26,772 nucleotides of DNA, taken from a virus. Below, piece after piece: positions 1 to 7,345 of this stretch. The notes under the pieces are model-generated. The model did not search any database. It saw only the letters and a list, made by a program, of their open reading frames with translations, and was not told the DNA's origin. Position 1 is the stretch's first letter. Every line of letters starts with the position of its first letter. The translations under genes and the position numbers were made by a program. The stretch spans positions 1 through 26,772 of the IMG/VR virus record IMGVR_UViG_3300005921_000013. One strand, 5' to 3'.

Positions 1-46
1 CCGAGCGCACCCGGGCGACTCGCCCGCTGCTGTCCGCTGGACTCAT
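1..46 (-). CDS. Start of a further gene, truncated by the window edge
   Basis: An ATG at 46-44 opens a frame that runs to the window edge without a stop (15 codons). It lies two bases after the stop codon of the DUF4054-type gene, and a purine-rich GGTGAGC sits just upstream as a possible ribosome binding site. The position, directly after a head-tail connector gene in a tightly packed operon, suggests another head-completion or tail gene. Too little protein is visible to name it. Confidence 0.45.
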   Translation of the reverse strand, partial: MSPADSSGRVARVRS

Positions 47-48
47 TT

Positions 49-516
49 TCAGCTCACCCCAAACAGAGCCGATCCAAAGGTCTGCGCGATTTCCAGATAC
101 TTGCGGCCATAAGGGGTCTTCAGATAGTCCAGTTCCGCCAGCGTGAACTGCTTGATGGTGTCCGGATTAAATTGCGACATCGAGCTCGCCTGATTGGACG
201 CAGAGGACACCACCCCCACGCTCACGCTGCCTATCTTGAAGCGGTTGCGCAGATCCTCAAAATAGCTCTGACCCGCAGCATCATCGGCAAGACAGATCGC
301 AAGATGGGTCGCCAGGTTGTAGACGGCCTGCACGTACTGCGTCGGGGCTGCACGAGCGATGAAGTCATTGACCGTCTCACAAGCGATATTGAGACTGGTT
401 TGAATGACATCAGCGCTCGGAAGCACGGGGCCGCCAATCCCCTTGGCAATCGGCAGTGTCGCCTCCAGGAAGGCTGTCAGCCCTGCCTGGGTGGGCGGAG
501 AAGCGAACACTGCCAA
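49..516 (-). CDS. DUF4054-like head-tail connector protein
   Basis: This is probably a head-completion or adaptor protein that helps join the portal vertex to the tail. The second half shows the DUF4054-type pattern: a helical stretch (AVYNLATHLAICLA), then GSVSVGVVSSAS, then a C-terminal LKTPYGRKYLEIAQTFGS. These features and the place after the capsid gene are what I recognise. The start is uncertain. A TTG at 516 begins one base after the upstream stop and gives 155 residues, a normal length. An ATG at 597 would add 27 basic, Pro/Arg-rich residues overlapping the upstream gene and looks less likely. Neither start has a strong ribosome binding site, so translation is probably coupled to the gene before it. 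Confidence 0.7.
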   Translation of the reverse strand: MAVFASPPTQAGLTAFLEATLPIAKGIGGPVLPSADVIQTSLNIACETVNDFIARAAPTQYVQAVYNLATHLAICLADDAAGQSYFEDLRNRFKIGSVSVGVVSSASNQASSMSQFNPDTIKQFTLAELDYLKTPYGRKYLEIAQTFGSALFGVS

Positions 517-517
517 C

Positions 518-1063
518 TTACTTGCGCGTGTCCGCGTTCTTCGGTGCGACGCCTGGGGCGGTTGCTTCGGCTCCCTTGGCCTGCGCAGACCCGTCATTTT
601 TCTTATTGGCTTCCGGTATCACCTCCACTTCCACGCGCTTGACCTGAGGCGCATCCAGCTCGCTGGCTCGCTGCTGCTCACGGGTGAGGCCGGCTACCGC
701 AGTCGAATCGATCATCTTCTCGCTGCGAGCCGCCGCGGCTTGCTGATTCGCCTTGATCGAAGCGCGGATCTTAGCAAGATCGATGGGCTGCACATCCCAG
801 ATGAAACCACGAGCCCCTTTGATGGCATCATCCGGGCGGCAGGCGCCGTAGAGCTCAGCCTGATGACTGAACAGTTGATCGAACGCCCACGAGTCGAAAT
901 CATCTCGGCCACTGGCCAGCGCAATTGTCTGGCCTGCTCGCAATTCCTCGTGTCGCAGCCGTCCGGACCAATCCGCCTGGTCGCTGTCCTTTATCTTGAC
1001 AGGGACTCGATAGGACAGCGTGTGGTGCTGCAATGTCGTATTGGCGACATAGATCTTTGACAT
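518..1063 (-). CDS. Hypothetical protein downstream of the major capsid gene
   Basis: I do not recognise the family. The 181-residue product has a mixed beta/alpha N-terminal part (SKIYVANTTLQHHTLSYRV), a central region with FDSWAFDQLF, and a hydrophilic Ala/Lys/Glu-rich C-terminal tail from about residue 110. The start is set at the second ATG (1063): a GGAG lies about ten bases upstream of it, but only one base from the first ATG at 1072. It sits between the major capsid gene and a DUF4054-type connector, a slot often used by minor capsid or head-completion proteins; that role is inferred from position only. Confidence 0.75.
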   Translation of the reverse strand: MSKIYVANTTLQHHTLSYRVPVKIKDSDQADWSGRLRHEELRAGQTIALASGRDDFDSWAFDQLFSHQAELYGACRPDDAIKGARGFIWDVQPIDLAKIRASIKANQQAAAARSEKMIDSTAVAGLTREQQRASELDAPQVKRVEVEVIPEANKKNDGSAQAKGAEATAPGVAPKNADTRK

Positions 1064-1094
1064 GTGAATCATGCTCCGATAATTGGAAAGTTTA

Positions 1095-1122
1095 AGATTC
1101 GCTGTGGGTTGTGCGCGAATCT
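1095..1122 (-). terminator. Hairpin just after the major capsid gene, possible terminator
   Basis: Read on the minus strand, AGATTCGC and GCGAATCT form a perfect 8-bp stem around a 12-base loop, starting one base after the major capsid stop codon. The following bases, TAAACTTT, make only a weak U-tract. It may be an inefficient terminator or a 3' stabilising hairpin that raises capsid mRNA relative to the genes after it. Confidence 0.5.
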
Positions 1123-1123
1123 A

Positions 1124-2146
1124 TCAATAGACCATCGAAATGAGCTGGAGCGCTTCCGGCCGCAGCACCCAGCCCGGAGTCACGCGAATCTCGTACAGCG
1201 TATCCACGGCTCCCAGGGCGAGAGGCACCGTGATCTCACGCGGGGCCGGCATGTCGGCATACATGAATGAGCAGCCTCGCAGGTTGGGCTCGAGCTTGGA
1301 GAACTCGTTCGTGTCCCACATCGCCTCGTTGGGCTGATCCACTTCCGTCAACATCAGAATGATCAGATCCGAGCCGCCTGCCCCCTGACCAATGAGCGTA
1401 TCGTCGTAGCACCATTCGATGACATCGCCCTCGAAGCGCTTGGCGATATCGGCCACCATTTCCGCGGTCGTTGCTGAACCGGCCCCGACTCTCTGGAAGC
1501 TCGTCAGCTGCACGACATTGACCAGGCCGAATTGACCGAGCACGCGCTGCGGACCCAAGAATACCCAGCGGTGGGCCTTGCCGAACTGGTAGGTGCGCTG
1601 TTTGACGACCGACATCTGATTGAGCAGGAATGTCGCCATCTGGCCGTTGTCGTAATTCAGAACCGTGGTATTGCCGAAGCTGTCTGGCGGAAGGCTTGCG
1701 GTAAAGGCCCCGGGAGTATTGACGACGCCCTCGCCATTGCCGCCGTTGTAGCCGTAAAGCCCCAAGCTGCGCAGCGTCTGGAAAATCGTCTGGTGATTTC
1801 CCAGGCGGTAGCCTTCCGCGATGTTGATGCCCCAGCGACTCGCGTTGGCAGCATCGTGATGATCCCACTCGGCGTGCGAGCGCACCCGGTAGGTGGGTGT
1901 GCTGCGGTAGCCGGGGATCAGATCTACTCCCGGCAACACGTTGCCAGCCGTCTGATGGGTATCCGCGCTGCCGCGAAATGCCAGCTGACGGATGTAGACA
2001 AACAGATCCTCCGGGTCGAGCAATACCCGCGGCTTGCCGTCTGCAAACACCCGCAGGAACTGCGAGGATTGATTGATCTGCATGAGCACTCCCGGTTCAA
2101 CCAGCGATGGATGAACCTGTGCCCAGGAAGTGGTTTGAAGTGCCAT
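1124..2146 (-). CDS. Major capsid protein, DUF2184-like
   Basis: This 340-residue protein is the likely shell subunit of the phage head. It resembles the DUF2184 family of HK97-fold capsid proteins: an N-terminal segment with FADGKPRVLLDPEDLFVYI, a variable middle with many aromatic residues, and a C-terminal part containing MYADMPAPREITVPLALGAV followed by YEIRVTPGWVLRPEALQ. The length is normal for that family. A strong AGGAG lies nine bases before the ATG, as expected for an abundant protein. The upstream neighbours are a probable decoration protein and a protease/scaffold gene, the usual order for a capsid module. A hairpin follows immediately after the stop codon. Confidence 0.85.
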   Translation of the reverse strand: MALQTTSWAQVHPSLVEPGVLMQINQSSQFLRVFADGKPRVLLDPEDLFVYIRQLAFRGSADTHQTAGNVLPGVDLIPGYRSTPTYRVRSHAEWDHHDAANASRWGINIAEGYRLGNHQTIFQTLRSLGLYGYNGGNGEGVVNTPGAFTASLPPDSFGNTTVLNYDNGQMATFLLNQMSVVKQRTYQFGKAHRWVFLGPQRVLGQFGLVNVVQLTSFQRVGAGSATTAEMVADIAKRFEGDVIEWCYDDTLIGQGAGGSDLIILMLTEVDQPNEAMWDTNEFSKLEPNLRGCSFMYADMPAPREITVPLALGAVDTLYEIRVTPGWVLRPEALQLISMVY

Positions 2147-2195
2147 GCGTTAAAACTCCTGAGAGAAAAATGTTTCGTCCATTAAAAAAGTGACT

Positions 2196-2840
2196 CTAGA
2201 TCTCCAGAATCACGACCGAGCCGACCGGGCTGTACTCGGCCTGGCCTGCGACCGGAAGATTGGGTTCGACGACGTAGGAATTGCCGATGAAGACCTCAAG
2301 TATTTTCGCAACTCCGCCCGGACCGCCGCCAGGAATCGCGCCAGCGTTGGCACCCGCGCCGGTGTAGGGAATCACCACCTCATTGGTGAAGTCCCACGAC
2401 AGCTGGGTGTACTGCGAGGCACTGAGAAGATTCGCAGCGTTGGCAGCGGAGATCGGCAACGCGATCACCGACTCGGAACCGGGCTCCACGAAGCTGATGC
2501 TCATGCCGGGCGAGAACAGCGGCACCGTTGACTGCGGGGTCATGATGCCGGCGAAGGACTGATCCGCGACAGCGAAGCCTGCGAAGTTGGCGAGGGCCGT
2601 CGCCAATGTCAGCTGCGGCCCCTGTTGCGCGCCGACGCTCTGATTGGCCTGACTGGCCAGGGCAGCGGAGATAGCGACACCCGCATAGACCAGCCCGGTG
2701 ACGCTGGCGGCGATGGTGCCGGCACGCAGATTGAAGCGCGCATTGGGCTTCGGGTAAAGGCAACCAGCGACCTTGCCGATCGTTTGGGCGCCGAACAGAC
2801 CAGCGGAATTGCTGGTCAGCATTGGGTTGAGAGTGAGCAT
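2196..2840 (-). CDS. Probable capsid decoration or structural protein
   Basis: The 214-residue product lies between the protease/scaffold gene and the major capsid gene, the usual place of a head decoration (cement) protein. It is rich in Ala, Gly and Ser, with an Ala-rich stretch at about 44-64 (AASVTGLVYAGVAISAALAS) and beta-prone segments towards the C-terminus ending SPVGSVVILEI. The N-terminus lacks the basic residues of a Sec signal. AGGAG lies ten bases before the ATG. I do not recognise a named family; the decoration role is inferred from position and composition. Confidence 0.65.
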   Translation of the reverse strand: MLTLNPMLTSNSAGLFGAQTIGKVAGCLYPKPNARFNLRAGTIAASVTGLVYAGVAISAALASQANQSVGAQQGPQLTLATALANFAGFAVADQSFAGIMTPQSTVPLFSPGMSISFVEPGSESVIALPISAANAANLLSASQYTQLSWDFTNEVVIPYTGAGANAGAIPGGGPGGVAKILEVFIGNSYVVEPNLPVAGQAEYSPVGSVVILEI

Positions 2841-2882
2841 TTAGAAATTTCTCCTCAAAAAATGATGGTGGATGCGAGCCTA

Positions 2883-3632
2883 TCAGCGGCCGGGATTGGG
2901 ATTGATCCGACCGAGCTGGGTACCCCCCCCCATGAATGCCGCCCATGCGATGCCGGAATCACCGTGATAAGTGGTGATCTTGTGGCCGTGCTCATTGACG
3001 CGGGTGCGCCGAGACAGGGGTGCGCCCTGCGCGATGTGCACGTTCGATGCCGCGATCGCATCGTTGATGATGATGCCTTCAATGTTGGTAAAGGCGTTCT
3101 CATCGCCGATGCTGGATAGATCAGAGTCCTTGTATGCGCGGCTGTGCGCCTTGAGTTCCGTCAAGATGGCGACGCGATAGTCTCGCAGGGACTCGCCATT
3201 CAGAGCGGGGCGCGCCGCGTGCCCCCATGCCTGGCAGGCGCTGTCGAGTCTCATCTGCGCGGCTGCGAACTTGTTCTTATCGTCGGGCGTATGTTTCGCG
3301 GGTTGACCGGCACGAACCGCTGCCAGTTCCTCGCGCAGGGATGCGACTTGCTGGTCGCGCTCGGCATCTTTCTTGGCCTGCGCCTCATCGGCGTCCTTCT
3401 TTGCCTTGGCGGCAGCCTCCTCTTTATCCGCAGCGTCCTTCTTGGCGGCGGCCTCCTCGCAGTCCTTCTTCGATTTGGCATCAGCCTCCTCAGCGTCCTT
3501 CTTTGCCTTGGCCGCCTCAGCATCCTTTTTGGCCTGCCACTCGGCGGCGACTGTGTCCATCTTCGCGCATGCCGCATCCATCTTCGACATCATTGCGTCC
3601 ATTTTGGATTCGGCGGTCTGTGTATCTGCCAT
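2883..3632 (-). CDS. Nested in-frame scaffolding protein from an internal start
   Basis: Codon 364 of the protease/scaffold gene is an ATG (3632-3630) preceded by AGGAG with eight bases between, the best ribosome binding site in this part of the operon. Translation from it would make a 249-residue protein holding only the coiled-coil scaffold and its C-terminal tail. Lambda makes its scaffold Nu3 in the same way, from an in-frame start inside protease gene C. The site falls exactly between the protease-like domain and the coiled coil. The product is inferred; only the start signal and its placement are seen directly. Confidence 0.65.
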   Translation of the reverse strand: MADTQTAESKMDAMMSKMDAACAKMDTVAAEWQAKKDAEAAKAKKDAEEADAKSKKDCEEAAAKKDAADKEEAAAKAKKDADEAQAKKDAERDQQVASLREELAAVRAGQPAKHTPDDKNKFAAAQMRLDSACQAWGHAARPALNGESLRDYRVAILTELKAHSRAYKDSDLSSIGDENAFTNIEGIIINDAIAASNVHIAQGAPLSRRTRVNEHGHKITTYHGDSGIAWAAFMGGGTQLGRINPNPGR

Positions 3633-4721
3633 ATTGATCACTCCTGAAGTATCGACTCCAGCGGGATCGCCGCCTTTGTCCCACACGCCGCGCCTGCAAA
3701 TAGCCAAATGATCGAGTTGGCGCGGCTTGGACTCGATCAGTAACTTCGCCCCATCGGGCAGAATGAACTCCTCGCCGCAGTCTTCCTTCGAGCGAAAAAA
3801 TACGCCCGGTGACGTCGACAACTGCTTCTCGAGCAGCATCTGCACGGCGGCCGTGTCCATGATCTTGGCGATGCACCACACCTCATCGCCTTTGATATAG
3901 GGGTAGAACGCCGAACCTACGTTGTGTGCGGCGTACTCCTCGCTGGTCATGAGGTTGCCTTCCGAGTGCTCCACCAGAACCGCCAAGCCCGCGCAGCGCT
4001 GCAGAAACTCGTCATTCAAATACAGGTCCGGATCCCGATAGGTAAACTCGTTGGTCGGCTTATCCTGGGTGCCACTGCGATGCGCAGCCCCAGTTCCGGT
4101 GACACGCATGGCGATGAGCAAAAGATTCCCGTATATCTGCGGTGAAGTCAGCTCGCCCGCGGCAATCGCTTTCGCCACACCCAGTTCATCCAAATCTGGC
4201 CGCACCAGCGCGATCGGCACTCCGGGGTGCAGCTTGAGCGTCGCGAGAGCCGCCTGTCTCTCAACCCACTGAAAGCCGTCGTGTTCGGCGTTCATCACCG
4301 GGATGAATTTTGGAACCCCCACCGCGATGAAGGTGGTGAAATCCGCGGCATCGTCTATGCGGCGTGTGTGCAGATGAAGCGCACCGGAATAATCAAAGCC
4401 TGTCTCTTCGAGCACCTCGCGCCGCGCTGCCTGCTCTGGATTCTCGCCGGCCTCGATGCCCCCGCCTGGAAACGCCCATCCGCTGCCGTCGGTACGGTGC
4501 ATCAGCAGCACGTGACCGTCTTCGGCCACGAATAGCACACCGGCCGCGTTGACGTAGCTGGGCTCAATGGGAGGGGCTGCAGGGGCAGGCTCGGAGTCCT
4601 CTATCCCGGTGAGCTTGCCGGAGTTGCGCATCGCATACAGGACTCGCTCGGCACGTTCCTTAGAGCCATAAGTTTGTTCTAGCTGTCTAAGAATTTCCTC
4701 GCCTTTGTGAGTTAAAGGCAT
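2883..4721 (-). CDS. Nudix hydrolase + prohead protease (DUF2213-like) + scaffold polyprotein
   Basis: This 612-residue protein appears to join three functions. Residues 1-40 carry a short helical segment (TYGSKERAERVLYAMRNSGK) common at the front of phage proteins of this type. Residues 56-170 form a Nudix domain with a complete Nudix box (G87, E93, R101, E102, E105, E106, G108), so hydrolysis of a nucleoside-diphosphate-linked substrate is plausible. Residues 190-350 look like the DUF2213-type head maturation protease, with LVEHS (249-253), LSTSPGV (301-307) and LDHLAICRRG (336-345) as likely active-site segments. Residues 370-465 are a Lys/Ala/Asp-rich coiled coil, followed by a C-terminal tail, as in a scaffold. 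The start overlaps the preceding stop by one base (TGATG). The Nudix fusion is unusual in a morphogenesis gene. Confidence 0.8.
   Translation of the reverse strand: MPLTHKGEEILRQLEQTYGSKERAERVLYAMRNSGKLTGIEDSEPAPAAPPIEPSYVNAAGVLFVAEDGHVLLMHRTDGSGWAFPGGGIEAGENPEQAARREVLEETGFDYSGALHLHTRRIDDAADFTTFIAVGVPKFIPVMNAEHDGFQWVERQAALATLKLHPGVPIALVRPDLDELGVAKAIAAGELTSPQIYGNLLLIAMRVTGTGAAHRSGTQDKPTNEFTYRDPDLYLNDEFLQRCAGLAVLVEHSEGNLMTSEEYAAHNVGSAFYPYIKGDEVWCIAKIMDTAAVQMLLEKQLSTSPGVFFRSKEDCGEEFILPDGAKLLIESKPRQLDHLAICRRGVWDKGGDPAGVDTSGVINMADTQTAESKMDAMMSKMDAACAKMDTVAAEWQAKKDAEAAKAKKDAEEADAKSKKDCEEAAAKKDAADKEEAAAKAKKDADEAQAKKDAERDQQVASLREELAAVRAGQPAKHTPDDKNKFAAAQMRLDSACQAWGHAARPALNGESLRDYRVAILTELKAHSRAYKDSDLSSIGDENAFTNIEGIIINDAIAASNVHIAQGAPLSRRTRVNEHGHKITTYHGDSGIAWAAFMGGGTQLGRINPNPGR
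3370..3545 (-). repeat. Degenerate repeat encoding Lys/Asp/Ala coiled coil
   Basis: Near-identical units built around GCGTCCTTCTTTGCCTTGGC (plus-strand reading) recur several times and encode variants of AKKDAEEA. They lie inside the scaffold part of the polyprotein and probably arose by tandem duplication of a coiled-coil unit. Confidence 0.7.
3641..3645 (-). promoter_or_regulatory. Internal ribosome binding site for the nested scaffold start
   Basis: A consensus AGGAG on the minus strand, eight bases ahead of the in-frame ATG at 3632-3630, inside the protease/scaffold gene. It decides the proposed internal start. Confidence 0.7.
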
Positions 4722-4975
4722 CAGTCGGCACCCGTAGCTGGCGGCGGCGCGAACACGTAGAAGTGCAGCACTGCGTAAGCGCTCGCACCCGTGGCGTGAC
4801 GGTGATGCAGTAAATCGGTGGCTGGAACTTCCAGTTGATACTTCTTCAGCACCGGCTCGATTGCAGATCTGAACTCGTGCAGGAATGCATCCAGGCGTTT
4901 GTGCCCGGCAGACACCAATTCGGATCGCGCCGCCAACTCCTCGGCACTCAACTGTTTCGCAACCGGGGATGGCAT
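4721..4975 (-). CDS. Small hypothetical protein in the head operon
   Basis: I do not recognise this 84-residue protein. It is helical in the first half (SAEELAARSELVSAGHKRLD) and ends with a His- and aromatic-containing segment (LLHHRHATGASAYAVLHFYV) and a short Pro/Ala tail. The ATG at 4975 follows the stop codon of the Mu F-like gene by four bases; an upstream in-frame ATG at 5074 would overlap that gene by about 95 bases and is rejected. The stop overlaps the start of the polyprotein gene by one base. The position between two morphogenesis genes suggests a head-assembly accessory. Confidence 0.65.
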   Translation of the reverse strand: MPSPVAKQLSAEELAARSELVSAGHKRLDAFLHEFRSAIEPVLKKYQLEVPATDLLHHRHATGASAYAVLHFYVFAPPPATGAD

Positions 4976-4979
4976 TGGG

Positions 4980-5807
4980 TCAGGCCGTGAGTTTTCTGAC
5001 TCGCGCCAGTTCCGCTTTACCGGCCAAGGTAAGCATGGAGGCAGGCAACTCTGACAGCCCGTACACCGGTTCAACCCAGCACGAACAAAAAGGCTCTTCC
5101 GCCACGGCTGTCACCTCGTCGTAGTATTGATGGCCATCCAACTTCACGAAGCCGCGCTTCATCGCCCAGCTCCCGCGCAACAAGAATATTCTGCCGTCGC
5201 GCTCGACGTGCTCGGGCCGAGAGTCATACGCTGGCGGACCTTGTTTGATGTGCCTCCAGATATAGGCAATAGCCCCGCCGTCCACCGCGATGATATCGTG
5301 TATCGCGGCCACCAGTTTGTGGCCCTGATCGATGATGACCACGCGCTCACGGTGCGGCAGCCCTGAGATCGATCGGCGTATCAGTTCGCCCTCCTGCGCC
5401 TTATCGACCGCCTTGGAGCCGCCCGCAGGAATGGATGTTGCCCAACCTGCCAGGCGCTGCAGCGCGCGTTGACGCGAGGCCTTCTGATCCAGTGTGATCA
5501 GACTGACCGATGCCAGAATGCGACGATTCAATTCCGCTCGCAGCCGTGGTGCCAACTGCTGCAGCTTGAACATCGGCACGCCAGGATGGCGCTTCATCAA
5601 GGCAGAGGGTCTGCGAACGGTGCGCTCGAAGATCTGCGTGAGATGCTGGGCGAGCCTTTTCTGCAGCTCGTGCGCCGGCATGAGCGTCGCGCTCATCGAG
5701 GTCTCGATGCGTGCCAACCACTGCTCCAGCCGAGCCTGGGAATCAAAACCGTGAGCTGCGAACTCGCGTATGGCCTCGTTGACCACCGCGTAGAAATTTC
5801 CTCTCAC
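4980..5807 (-). CDS. Head morphogenesis protein, Mu F / SPP1 gp7-like
   Basis: This 275-residue minor head protein probably acts at the portal vertex during head assembly. The N-terminal 140 residues are helical and basic. The diagnostic part is the C-terminal domain: ELIRRSISGLPHRERVVIID (141-160), then YDSRPEHVERDGRIFLLRGS (194-213), then YYDEV (228-232) and EEPFCSCW (237-244), which match the Mu F-type core in which an arginine/histidine-containing YDxRxxH segment precedes a Cys-x-Cys site. The start overlaps the end of the portal gene by four bases, the usual portal-then-F order. Confidence 0.82.
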   Translation of the reverse strand: MRGNFYAVVNEAIREFAAHGFDSQARLEQWLARIETSMSATLMPAHELQKRLAQHLTQIFERTVRRPSALMKRHPGVPMFKLQQLAPRLRAELNRRILASVSLITLDQKASRQRALQRLAGWATSIPAGGSKAVDKAQEGELIRRSISGLPHRERVVIIDQGHKLVAAIHDIIAVDGGAIAYIWRHIKQGPPAYDSRPEHVERDGRIFLLRGSWAMKRGFVKLDGHQYYDEVTAVAEEPFCSCWVEPVYGLSELPASMLTLAGKAELARVRKLTA

Positions 5808-7345
5808 TGCACCGCCGCTGCAACCGGTCGGCCAGGAAGACGCGCGAGCGCTGAACGAAAGTGACTCAAAGAGTCATTCCTGCTCTGGGCGCCGCGACCC
5901 GCCGGCTTGCCGCCGCCATCGGCGTTGTCATTTTGCAGGGAGGCCTCGAAGCTCTTGTTCTCGCGATCCTTGTTTTCCTCAAAATGAGCCAGGAGCTTGT
6001 CGACGTCCAGATTCAATTCTCGCGGCAACAGCGTCTTGATCTGGCTGAGGTTGTCGCACAGCCACTCGACCACTTCGAGCTTGTTGTCCGGATCCAGCTG
6101 CGGCATCAGAAGCTCTGCGACCGCTACCATCGCCTCGAACTTGACCGCCTCCCCCTTGGCCTGCTCGCCCGGGGGCTCGACCAGCATCGAGGGCCACGTG
6201 GCTTTGAATGCGCGGCACCACTCGGAAAACGCAGCCTCATGCGTCACGTTCTCGTACTCTTCAGGATACAGCGACTTGATACGGGTGAAGAATGCCGGAT
6301 TCATCCAGGCGCGGTAGCGAATGATGTTGTCGAACCAGTCGTAGTCCGGTTTCATTTCCAAACGCTCGCCGTCGATATATTTGGAAATGTTCTTCGCATC
6401 CTCGGTGCCTTCCGCCATGCCGCCGATCATGGTCTCATTCTGCAAGAGTTTGGCTGGCATGTTGGCCGCTGTCGCGCAGTCCTTGAGGATATTGTCACGC
6501 GCGAAGGTGCCAGCCGTATCCACATTGTTCATGTCGAGGGTTTCTATTTCCTCGGTCAGATCAATGGTCGCGATTTCACCGTTGGTGGCTGCCTTGAGCA
6601 GCATGCGCTTGAACGCCGCGATGCCCTGCATGACCTTGTTGATCACACCGCCCGGGGACTTGAGCTTTGCGATGAACAGCGCGATCTTGCCGGCGATTGA
6701 GTCGTTCGCGATCATCGTCTTGATGTACGACTTCATCGGATAGAGCGCGCGCTGATAGACGCTGCGGCCGGTGAAGCCAAAGGTCGATGGCGTGAAATCT
6801 ATATAGATCGTCTGCTCGTTCATCACCACTCGAAAGCGCGAGCGGTGATAATTCTTGCCGTTGCACACGACGCGCACGACTTGGTTGAACTCAGGGGTGT
6901 TCGGCACCTGATTCATGATCGCGGAGCCGGACATATTCAACGGATCGAACACGTTGAAGAATATCGGAAGCTCCCACAGCTTCTTCATGTCCAGCGCCTG
7001 GTCGGTGGGCGCATCCTTGCAGCCCAGTACCAGAGAGGCCATGCCGTACACGCGCGACAGGCAGCGCAGGTTCAGAATGTGCGTCTGGCAGCAAAACTGC
7101 GTCCATACCAATTCGAACTCTTCGGCCACTTCCGGTGGGTGATTCTGGACCGTTACCGTTCGTGGCTGGCTCTGTGCCATGCGGATGGGCGCCTCGGCCA
7201 TTTTGGCGCCCAGCGGATGCAGCGTGTAGAGCGCCTTGCATACCTGATAGCTCGGTTCGGTGCCGGGCTCGATCTCATCGGCCTTGAGCAGTTGCAACAG
7301 GCCTTCGCCTACGGCAGTGCCGCCATCAATGGTCACGATAGCCAT
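5804..7345 (-). CDS. Portal protein, DUF1073-like
   Basis: This 513-residue protein is the probable dodecameric portal through which DNA enters and leaves the head. Family features include an N-terminal segment describing the portal wing (YTLHPLGAKMAEAPIRMAQS), a central FNVFDPLNMSG region, the conserved ALYPMKSYIKTMIANDSIAG stretch, and the crown-proximal KLLQNETMIGGMAEGTEDAK followed by YIDGERLEMKPDYDWFDNII. The C-terminal 50 residues are hydrophilic (DNADGGGKPAGRG). The ATG directly follows the stop codon of the upstream exported-protein gene with no clear ribosome binding site, suggesting translational coupling to the cassette. Confidence 0.85.
   Translation of the reverse strand: MAIVTIDGGTAVGEGLLQLLKADEIEPGTEPSYQVCKALYTLHPLGAKMAEAPIRMAQSQPRTVTVQNHPPEVAEEFELVWTQFCCQTHILNLRCLSRVYGMASLVLGCKDAPTDQALDMKKLWELPIFFNVFDPLNMSGSAIMNQVPNTPEFNQVVRVVCNGKNYHRSRFRVVMNEQTIYIDFTPSTFGFTGRSVYQRALYPMKSYIKTMIANDSIAGKIALFIAKLKSPGGVINKVMQGIAAFKRMLLKAATNGEIATIDLTEEIETLDMNNVDTAGTFARDNILKDCATAANMPAKLLQNETMIGGMAEGTEDAKNISKYIDGERLEMKPDYDWFDNIIRYRAWMNPAFFTRIKSLYPEEYENVTHEAAFSEWCRAFKATWPSMLVEPPGEQAKGEAVKFEAMVAVAELLMPQLDPDNKLEVVEWLCDNLSQIKTLLPRELNLDVDKLLAHFEENKDRENKSFEASLQNDNADGGGKPAGRGAQSRNDSLSHFRSALARLPGRPVAAAVQ

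Noticed and set aside
1532-2185. 217-codon plus-strand frame
   Set aside because: Antisense to the major capsid gene and its ribosome binding site.
3144-3647. 167-codon plus-strand frame with hydrophobic leucine-rich stretches resembling a membrane protein
   Set aside because: The apparent hydrophobicity is the antisense reading of the Lys/Ala/Asp coiled-coil codons; it overlaps the scaffold gene fully.
5861-6700. 279-codon plus-strand frame
   Set aside because: Lies entirely antisense to the well-supported portal gene, has no ribosome binding site or recognisable domain, and no other plus-strand gene is supported nearby.
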